A stretch of DNA of 11,811 bases, from contig JAGQQT010000072.1 in NCBI GenBank assembly GCA_020426065.1, forward strand, positions 1-11,811. The letters run 5' to 3'. Source of the stretch: Planctomycetaceae bacterium (lineage in GTDB: Bacteria > Planctomycetota > Planctomycetia > Planctomycetales > Planctomycetaceae). This document shows, piece by piece, positions 6,355 through 11,811 of the stretch. Position 1 is the stretch's first letter. Every line of letters starts with the position of its first letter. A program made the position numbers and the translations under genes. The notes below the pieces were generated by a model. That model was not told where the DNA came from. It searched no databases and saw nothing but the letters and a program-made list of their open reading frames with translations.

Positions 6355-8778
6355 ATGCGAGTTGCGATTTTTCTGACTTTCCTCCTTTGTGGTTCGACTA
6401 CTGTTTCTGCAAAAGATCTGTTTGATGCTTTTCTTGAGCAACACTGCAACCGGTGCCACGGACCGGAGCGTGTGGAGCGGGATTTAAGGATTGATCAGCT
6501 GTCCCGGGATTTTGAGTCCGGAGTGGATGGACATTTGTGGGCGGAGATCGTCGAGAGGATTAATTCGGGGGAAATGCCCCCTGAAGACGAACCTCAGCCC
6601 ACCGAAGATGAAATTGCCAAAGTCGTCAGTCAAATCGATTCCCGGCTCCGGGAGGGGAGGGCAGCCAGAATGGCCGCTCGCCCACCAGTTTCTCTCTATC
6701 GACTGAGCCGGAAGGAATATCAGAACACAGTCTACGATTTGCTGGGGGTCCGCTATGATCCCACGAAGCCGGGTGAGTTGAATGCCGATACCCTCTGGCA
6801 GGGTTATGAGCGAATTGGTTCCCAGCTTTCGCTTTCTCCTTCGCATGTGGAACGCTACTACTGCGCTGCCGAGATTGTTCTGGAACGCGCCTTTCCCGAG
6901 ACTCCCGTTGAGGCCAGAACCGTTCGGAAAACGGCAGCTGAGATCCGTTATAACGGCGGTGCGAAACAACAGGAGTATCTGGACAAATTCGGCATCCAGC
7001 GGCCGCTCCGGGCTTTGATTTTCCCTGGTCGACTCCAGCAGGCCTTTCGGTCTCACTGGTTTGGTCGCACCGGGCCGGAACACAGTGGATTGTATCGGGC
7101 CAAAATGCAGGTAAGTGGAATTCGACCACCCGGAGGTCAAATCCCGCATTTACGAATTGGCCAGCGTACTGATGAGGCGGCCAACGAGGGATTGATAGAA
7201 TTGGATATCCTCGCCTCCGAGGATGAGCCCCAGGTCATCGAGTTTGAAGTCTTTCTCGAGATGCCGACGGAACTGGACTTCAATGTTGTGGTGACCGATA
7301 TCATCTCCCGCGACAAGGGAGGGCATCATCGGAATATTCTTGGCAGTGACAGTTATGTCTTTACGCACACCAGTGAAACGCAACTCCTGAACCCGACCGG
7401 TCCCAAATTGTTTGATGAAGCGGGCAATGGCATCTTTTCATTTGTCCTGCTGGACTGGATTGAGTGGGAAGGTCCGATTGTCAGTGATCAGGAAAAATCC
7501 CGCAGAGGGGTAATGGATCTGGCAGATGACGCAGACCTGGAGCAGGTTGCGGAAAAACTCAGGCACTTTGCCAGTCAGGCATGGCGCCGTCCCGTGAGCC
7601 GGGAGGAACTTGGATTCTACCTCAAATCCTATGAAGAAGAACGTGCTGCGGGAGAGTCGGTGACTGCTGCTTTTCAGGTCGCTTTGCTGGGGATTTTGAC
7701 TTCCCGGAATTTCACCTATCTGGTTGAAGGGGATGTTGAGCCTCGCTCTGAACTCAACGACTGGGAACTGGCTTCACGACTGTCCTATTTCCTGTGGAGT
7801 TCGATGCCGGATCAGGAATTGTTTGCGGCTGCGGAGAATGGTCAGTTACGAGGAGAGGGCTTGTCCACCCAGGTTGATCGGATGCTGGCAGATCCCAAGA
7901 TCGAGCGTATGATCGAAGATTTCCCACGCCAGTGGCTGCAGTTGCATCGGCTGGGCATGTTTCCACCCGATGGGAAACTCTATCCCAGTTATGATGTCTG
8001 GCTGGAAACGAGTATGCATGAAGAAGTGGTCCGCTTTTTCCGGGAAGTGTTTGTCAACAATCTTTCCATCGAAACATTTCTCCATTCCGACTGGACGATG
8101 GCCAACGCTCGACTCTGTGACTTTTATGGACTCTCGGAACCTGCGACAACGGACTTTCAGCGAATCGCTCTCCTGCCGGAACATCACCGGGGAGGGTTGT
8201 TAACGATGGGGGCAATTCTGGGGCTGACTTCCGACGGCACCCGGCACCGCCCTGTTCATCGGGGAGTCTGGGTCAGCGAGGCTATTTTTGGGAAAACCCC
8301 ACCATCACCGCCGGCCAACGTCGATCCGATTGAGCCGAACCCACCGGACAGTCCCAAATCAACTATCCGCCAGAAAATTGAAGCGCATGCCAAAAATCCG
8401 AACTGTGCTGCCTGTCATCGGACAATTGATCCGCTGGGGCTGGCGTTCGACCAGTTTGATGCGATTGGGCAATGGCGGACGCACGAACGGGTTGAAAACG
8501 GGACTGGAGCAGATCCTGTGGTCAATCCGAGTGGAGTGCTTCCCGGCGGACGGGAATTTGCCGATGCGGAACAGTTCAAGGAATTGTTAATGGAAGATCG
8601 TGACCAGTTCCTCGAAGCGTTCGTTGAACATCTCTGCACTTATGCTTTGCGTCGGGTTCTGACGGTTGATGACCGGGAAGAGATCCGGGCCATTGTCACC
8701 CGATCTAAAGAGAATCAATATCAATTAAGAGACATTGTTCGAGCCGTCGCCCTGTCTGATCTGATGAAGAAACGCTAA
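6355..8778 (+). CDS. Secreted planctomycete cytochrome c-like protein, DUF1587/1595/1592/1588/1585 (PSD1 type)
   Basis: An 807-residue exported protein. Signal peptide about 1-19 (cleavage near VSA). N-terminal planctomycete cytochrome c-type motif CNRCHG at 31-36. DUF1587 around 114-180 ([19 protein letters not shown]). A beta-rich stretch of about 240-315 may be a carbohydrate-binding-like insert. DUF1595 about 396-455 ([18 protein letters not shown]), DUF1592 about 465-590 ([18 protein letters not shown]), DUF1588 about 611-655 ([20 protein letters not shown]), and DUF1585 at the C-terminus about 730-805. A second CxxCH, CAACHR at 684-689, precedes the IDPLGLAFD motif. Two covalent c-type haems are therefore possible. 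The family is greatly expanded in planctomycetes; a role in periplasmic electron transfer linked to polysaccharide or other substrate breakdown has been proposed, but no reaction is established. The start has a poor ribosome site; the signal peptide fixes it. It is the first gene of a likely three-gene operon, with the DUF1552 gene 50 bp downstream. Confidence 0.93.
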   Translation: MRVAIFLTFLLCGSTTVSAKDLFDAFLEQHCNRCHGPERVERDLRIDQLSRDFESGVDGHLWAEIVERINSGEMPPEDEPQPTEDEIAKVVSQIDSRLREGRAARMAARPPVSLYRLSRKEYQNTVYDLLGVRYDPTKPGELNADTLWQGYERIGSQLSLSPSHVERYYCAAEIVLERAFPETPVEARTVRKTAAEIRYNGGAKQQEYLDKFGIQRPLRALIFPGRLQQAFRSHWFGRTGPEHSGLYRAKMQVSGIRPPGGQIPHLRIGQRTDEAANEGLIELDILASEDEPQVIEFEVFLEMPTELDFNVVVTDIISRDKGGHHRNILGSDSYVFTHTSETQLLNPTGPKLFDEAGNGIFSFVLLDWIEWEGPIVSDQEKSRRGVMDLADDADLEQVAEKLRHFASQAWRRPVSREELGFYLKSYEEERAAGESVTAAFQVALLGILTSRNFTYLVEGDVEPRSELNDWELASRLSYFLWSSMPDQELFAAAENGQLRGEGLSTQVDRMLADPKIERMIEDFPRQWLQLHRLGMFPPDGKLYPSYDVWLETSMHEEVVRFFREVFVNNLSIETFLHSDWTMANARLCDFYGLSEPATTDFQRIALLPEHHRGGLLTMGAILGLTSDGTRHRPVHRGVWVSEAIFGKTPPSPPANVDPIEPNPPDSPKSTIRQKIEAHAKNPNCAACHRTIDPLGLAFDQFDAIGQWRTHERVENGTGADPVVNPSGVLPGGREFADAEQFKELLMEDRDQFLEAFVEHLCTYALRRVLTVDDREEIRAIVTRSKENQYQLRDIVRAVALSDLMKKR

Positions 8779-8828
8779 AAACATCTCGCAATCAACTACA
8801 GGTAGAAAATCTTTCACTGGAGCACAAT

Positions 8829-10175
8829 ATGTCGAAATCCTGGCTGATTGATCGAAGACATGTCCTGCGTGGACTTGGCAGTTTTATCACATTGCCGCTT
8901 CTGAACTGCATGCAGACTGCTCGTGCTGCTGAAGAGCTGGCTGCTCCCCGGAGAAGCATGTTTGTTTACATCCCGAATGGTGTCAACACGCTCGATTACC
9001 AGATCACCACTCAGGGGGCTGATTATGAATTCTCCAGAAGCCTGAAGCCTTTGGAAAAACATCGGAGCGTGATCACTCCCATCAGTGGCCTGCATCATCC
9101 CGGTGGCCTGGGACATCATCATAACTGCCAGAAGATCTGGCTGACGGGCGGGCAACTAGGCCCGACGGACCGGAATACGATTTCCGTGGACCAGAAAATG
9201 GCCGAGGTGACCGCACAGCACACACGCTATCCGTCGCTGGAAATCGCGAACAAAGGGGATTCTCTTTCCTGGACCAGCGACGGCATTCGTTTGCCAGGCA
9301 TGAACCGCTGCAGTGATATCTTTGCTCATCTGTTTGAAGAACCGAAAAGTGGGACCGCCTCGCAGCGGCGGGCATTGCGTCGCAAGCAGAGTGTTCTCGA
9401 TGCCAATCTGGAAGAGGTTCGCTCGCTTGAAAGAAAAATGGGAACCGAGGACCGGGGCCGTCTGAATCAGTATCTCACGTCTGTGCGGGAAACGGAAATC
9501 CGTACCAAACGGGCAGATGCCTGGCTGGATGTGCCACGACCTGCGATTGCCGCTGAAGATCGCAAACGGACAAACCGCGAAGTCCCCCAGGTCCAGGCCG
9601 GGGATTACTATCGGACGATTTATGATCTGGTGGTGCTGGCCTTTCAGACGGATGCAACCCGGGTTGTGACCTTCAGCAGTGGTCTGGAAGGGCAGGGGCT
9701 AGCCATTCCGGAACTCGGGATCTCGCAGTCTCGTCATGAACTCAGTCACCATAATGGCGATCCAGGTCACATGGAAAAATTGACCCAGAGCGATACGTTC
9801 AATGTCGAGCAGTTCAGTTACTTTCTGACCCGGCTGGCAGAGACTCCCGATCTCAACGGTCAGCCTCTGCTGGCAACTACCATGTCCCTGTTCGGCAGCG
9901 GGATGGCCTATGGGCACAGCCATGGAAATGCCAACCTGCCACTGGTGCTGGCTGGAGGCACAGCCCTGGGCTTCCGGCATGGCCGGCATGTCGATTTCAA
10001 TCAGGGGCACTTTGAAGGCTATCAACTCAATGACCCGGGTCAGCACTATCGACTTTGCAGTCGACCGGCCAACACTCAGGCACACATGAGCAATCTGCTG
10101 TTGTCGATGGCCCAGAAAATGGGTGTCGAAACAGAACAGTTTGGTGACAGTAATGGTGAGTTGGATCTGGGTTGA
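8829..10175 (+). CDS. Tat-exported DUF1552 family protein
   Basis: A 448-residue protein of the DUF1552 family, which in planctomycetes almost always sits directly after a PSD1-type haem protein, as here. The N-terminus [18 protein letters not shown] (8-25) has a twin-arginine pair (Arg9-Arg10) before a hydrophobic stretch, with probable cleavage near ARA (31-33), so export of a folded, perhaps metal-containing protein is likely. Further visible: FVYIPNGVN at 45-53, His-rich [14 protein letters not shown] (87-100), [14 protein letters not shown] (301-314) and [16 protein letters not shown] (356-371). The histidines suggest a metal site of the kind seen in DUF1501/alkaline-phosphatase-like proteins, but this is inference and no activity is known. 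A charged, probably helical segment lies at about 175-230. The ATG has GGAG six bases upstream (8819-8822). The stop overlaps the leader of the next gene, suggesting translational coupling. Confidence 0.92.
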   Translation: MSKSWLIDRRHVLRGLGSFITLPLLNCMQTARAAEELAAPRRSMFVYIPNGVNTLDYQITTQGADYEFSRSLKPLEKHRSVITPISGLHHPGGLGHHHNCQKIWLTGGQLGPTDRNTISVDQKMAEVTAQHTRYPSLEIANKGDSLSWTSDGIRLPGMNRCSDIFAHLFEEPKSGTASQRRALRRKQSVLDANLEEVRSLERKMGTEDRGRLNQYLTSVRETEIRTKRADAWLDVPRPAIAAEDRKRTNREVPQVQAGDYYRTIYDLVVLAFQTDATRVVTFSSGLEGQGLAIPELGISQSRHELSHHNGDPGHMEKLTQSDTFNVEQFSYFLTRLAETPDLNGQPLLATTMSLFGSGMAYGHSHGNANLPLVLAGGTALGFRHGRHVDFNQGHFEGYQLNDPGQHYRLCSRPANTQAHMSNLLLSMAQKMGVETEQFGDSNGELDLG

Positions 10176-10192
10176 ACAGGATGAGAGAATTC

Positions 10193-11395
10193 ATGACCAA
10201 GCAAGCCAAGCTGATGTTCTTGACACTCAGTCTGCTGATCTGTTGCTCCAGTGGACTGAATGCCGATGAGCCTTTTCGACCCAGCCCGGGTGAATTTCCT
10301 CCTCCAGAGCTGGCCAGAGCCTATCGGGGGGAACTGGTGTTCGTTGACCATGTCAATCGTCGCGGAAGCCTCCGTCTGCATGTGGATGGACATTTTCAGG
10401 AAGGACACCTGCACCATTTTGCGATGCTTCCGTACGGCATGATTTTCTATCGAGGGGCACCTGCAGAACTGCGGGATATTCCTCTCGGGACAGTTCTGTA
10501 TGGCCGCTTCTATCTTCCGCCCGATCCAAAACTCTCCGCAGTTCCGAATGTGAATGGCAAAGACGTCACCGCTCCAGCGGAAAACCATGCCATCCTCCTC
10601 GAAGATGGGCCGAGCCTTTGCCTGCGCGAAGGGAAGGCCTGGAAGCTGATCTCCGTGGAAATCAATGGAGCGGAGGGAGTGCTTAAGGCCAGCCTGGAAA
10701 GAAAAGAGGGTGGAGAAGGTTTGGGAGGTGAACACAAACTGACAATCGATGGATCAACCCGCATCTGGCGGGGCAGGGAGTTGCTCGGCATGAATGATCT
10801 GATTGCAGAGGGGCTCTGGCCTGCAGAAGGGGTGAAGGCATTCGAGAACCAGCCCGCACAACTCGCACTGACATGGCATCCACGTTACCTCTATCAGGAG
10901 TTTCATGTTTCCGATCTCTGGCTGGACAACCAGGCGATGGAAGTTGCTGCGGAACGACAACGACAGCGACATATCCGACACATACGCACTCGCTGGATGC
11001 CCGCCCGGGTCGATGCGATCGAGTACGGAAAATTCGGCCAGGCCACAATCTCCGCAACATTATTCGGAGGAATGGATCCGACACTCTATGCAGACTTCAA
11101 GCCGGGAGTCGGTGGGAAAATGGCCGCTGCCGAAAACACACTGCGTACCTGGTGGCCAGATCATGACGGGATGGATGGCCGTATCATTGCCGTGGAGCAG
11201 AGTGAAGAAACCGCTCCATTGGGGAGTAGCGGGATTCAGATTCAATTTGAGGTGTCGTTGATTCTGGAAGGCTTTCGCCCCGGAAGAATTGTGCGGGTTC
11301 GACCCGCTGGCTGGCCCAACGTCAAACCTCCCATTGAGGAACGCATCCGCGATCTGGAAGACCGCTGGCCAGGCCCGGAGGTGTTCCAGCGATAG
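10193..11395 (+). CDS. Unrecognised secreted protein with repeated beta-rich modules
   Basis: I do not recognise a named family. From the ATG at 10193 it is 400 residues. That ATG has purine-rich GAGAG 5-7 bases upstream; in-frame TTG at 10172 and ATG at 10181 are alternatives. Signal peptide about 1-24 ([18 protein letters not shown]), with a predicted signal peptidase I site before DEP; the Cys pair does not form a good lipobox. The mature part seems to hold three beta-rich modules, about 43-112, 148-230 and 269-372. In the first two, a strand pattern is followed by an RG-x-x-x-x-L-x-D type turn ([31 protein letters not shown]), reminiscent of small beta-barrel domains of the DUF5666 type. 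A basic stretch at about 253-268 ([14 protein letters not shown]) separates the second and third. It starts 17 bp after the DUF1552 stop, so it is co-transcribed with it. It may be an accessory or binding partner of the exported haem/DUF1552 pair (inference). Confidence 0.8.
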   Translation: MTKQAKLMFLTLSLLICCSSGLNADEPFRPSPGEFPPPELARAYRGELVFVDHVNRRGSLRLHVDGHFQEGHLHHFAMLPYGMIFYRGAPAELRDIPLGTVLYGRFYLPPDPKLSAVPNVNGKDVTAPAENHAILLEDGPSLCLREGKAWKLISVEINGAEGVLKASLERKEGGEGLGGEHKLTIDGSTRIWRGRELLGMNDLIAEGLWPAEGVKAFENQPAQLALTWHPRYLYQEFHVSDLWLDNQAMEVAAERQRQRHIRHIRTRWMPARVDAIEYGKFGQATISATLFGGMDPTLYADFKPGVGGKMAAAENTLRTWWPDHDGMDGRIIAVEQSEETAPLGSSGIQIQFEVSLILEGFRPGRIVRVRPAGWPNVKPPIEERIRDLEDRWPGPEVFQR

Positions 11396-11425
11396 CACCA
11401 GATCCACAAATCAGCTTTCAATGAG

Positions 11426-11459
11426 AAGAGGGTTGTTCGAACTTTCGAACAACCCTCTT
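11426..11459. terminator. Perfect 16-bp inverted repeat between convergent genes, likely bidirectional terminator
   Basis: The arm AAGAGGGTTGTTCGAA (11426-11441) is exactly repeated in reverse complement at 11444-11459 with two bases between, giving a very stable hairpin in either transcript. It lies 31 bp after the stop of the plus-strand operon and 21 bp after the stop of the convergent gene. Neither side has a strong U-tract (the plus strand continues TTGCGTTTC). Position and symmetry favour a shared transcription end or 3'-end protecting hairpin. Confidence 0.7.
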
Positions 11460-11480
11460 GCGTTTCGCTCAGAACAGAGA

Positions 11481-11811
11481 TCAGTCGATGAATGCCACGT
11501 GCCGCATTGCCAGTGACTGCGTTTCGGTATTCATCAACACCTGGTGCCAACCATTCAGAGTAATCGTCTTGTGATCGGCGTGTCGGACTTTTCCTCGAAC
11601 AAAGACGTTCGGATTCCGACGCTGCGTAATCCACTGCAGGTTTCGCAGTTCGGGCTTGCGACTGATCAGCTTTCGGTACTGAGGTTCTGGCAAACCGTTA
11701 CGATGCAGAGGGCTGACGTAAACCAGTTCTCCGCCCGTCCGAATCAGTTCCTCGCAGATGTGCGGTTTTCCTGTTCCGCGACGCAGCGGTTCGTTCTGCA
11801 AAATCAGCATT
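11481..11811 (-). CDS. Hypothetical basic protein, partial or starting at the window edge
   Basis: An open frame of 109 residues from an ATG at 11808-11810 to a TGA at 11481-11483. The frame is open to the window edge, so the real start may lie outside and this may be the C-terminal part of a larger protein. I do not recognise the family. It is rich in Arg/Lys/His, with blocks QWITQRRNPNVFVRGKVRH (59-77) and NGWHQVLMNTE (86-96), and has no membrane segment or signal peptide in view. It has the same strand-specific context as a real gene: it converges on the plus-strand operon and ends 21 bp from the shared hairpin. No other frame here is a better coding candidate. Confidence 0.65.
   Translation of the reverse strand, partial: MLILQNEPLRRGTGKPHICEELIRTGGELVYVSPLHRNGLPEPQYRKLISRKPELRNLQWITQRRNPNVFVRGKVRHADHKTITLNGWHQVLMNTETQSLAMRHVAFID

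Noticed and set aside
6484..7149. 221-codon open frame on the minus strand inside the haem-protein gene
   Set aside because: It is antisense to a clear DUF1587-family coding region, has no ribosome site and its product has no recognisable motif; it is a shadow of the real frame.
10172..10192. TTG at 10172 or ATG at 10181 as start of the third operon gene
   Set aside because: TTG is rare and has no ribosome site, and the sequence before the 10181 ATG leaves no spacing; the ATG at 10193 has purine-rich sequence at a proper distance.
10076..10735. 219-codon minus-strand open frame across the DUF1552/third gene junction
   Set aside because: It overlaps two well-supported plus-strand genes and its translation has no family features.
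1..11811. CRISPR arrays, tRNA/rRNA genes, insertion sequences, prophage or defence genes
   Set aside because: No regularly spaced repeats, RNA gene signatures, transposase or integrase frames, or paired terminal repeats were seen.

Overview
The window looks like chromosomal DNA of a planctomycete, most likely from the Planctomycetaceae/Gimesia neighbourhood (inference). The main evidence is a plus-strand pair that is a hallmark of the phylum: a large secreted two-haem-motif protein with the DUF1587/DUF1595/DUF1592/DUF1588/DUF1585 set, followed by a Tat-exported DUF1552 protein. The moderate GC content, weak or mixed Shine-Dalgarno use and long exported proteins fit this. No rRNA, tRNA, CRISPR array, transposase or integrase was seen.

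The layout has two arms that diverge from a 434-bp intergenic region (5921-6354). The left arm (minus strand, read from 5920 down to 1) holds four co-directional genes with gaps of only 27, about 50-100 and 63 bp. They are a membrane histidine kinase, an NtrC-family sigma-54-dependent response regulator, a secreted GH33 sialidase, and an N-acylglucosamine 2-epimerase (AGE/renin-binding-protein type) that runs off the left edge. The last two fit one pathway: the sialidase releases sialic acid outside the cytoplasm, and the epimerase converts the ManNAc made from it to GlcNAc. Aldolase, transporter and kinase genes are not in view. The two-component system just upstream may regulate this module, but that is inference from position.

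The right arm (plus strand, 6355-11395) is a likely operon: the PSD1-type haem protein, the DUF1552 protein, and an unrecognised secreted protein with apparent repeated beta-rich modules. All three carry export signals, so this arm probably acts in the periplasm or at the cell surface. It ends in a perfect 16-bp inverted repeat (11426-11459), which also lies downstream of a convergent, unidentified minus-strand gene cut by the right edge.

The most notable non-coding signal is in the divergent region. Four TGCA tetranucleotides start at 6055, 6065, 6076 and 6086, that is, at 10/11/10-bp steps, and they form two overlapping palindromes. This looks like a helically phased operator. Smaller palindromes sit in the gaps before the sialidase and the epimerase and over the kinase stop codon. 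No clear sigma-54 -24/-12 promoter was found, although the regulator is of the sigma-54-activating type.
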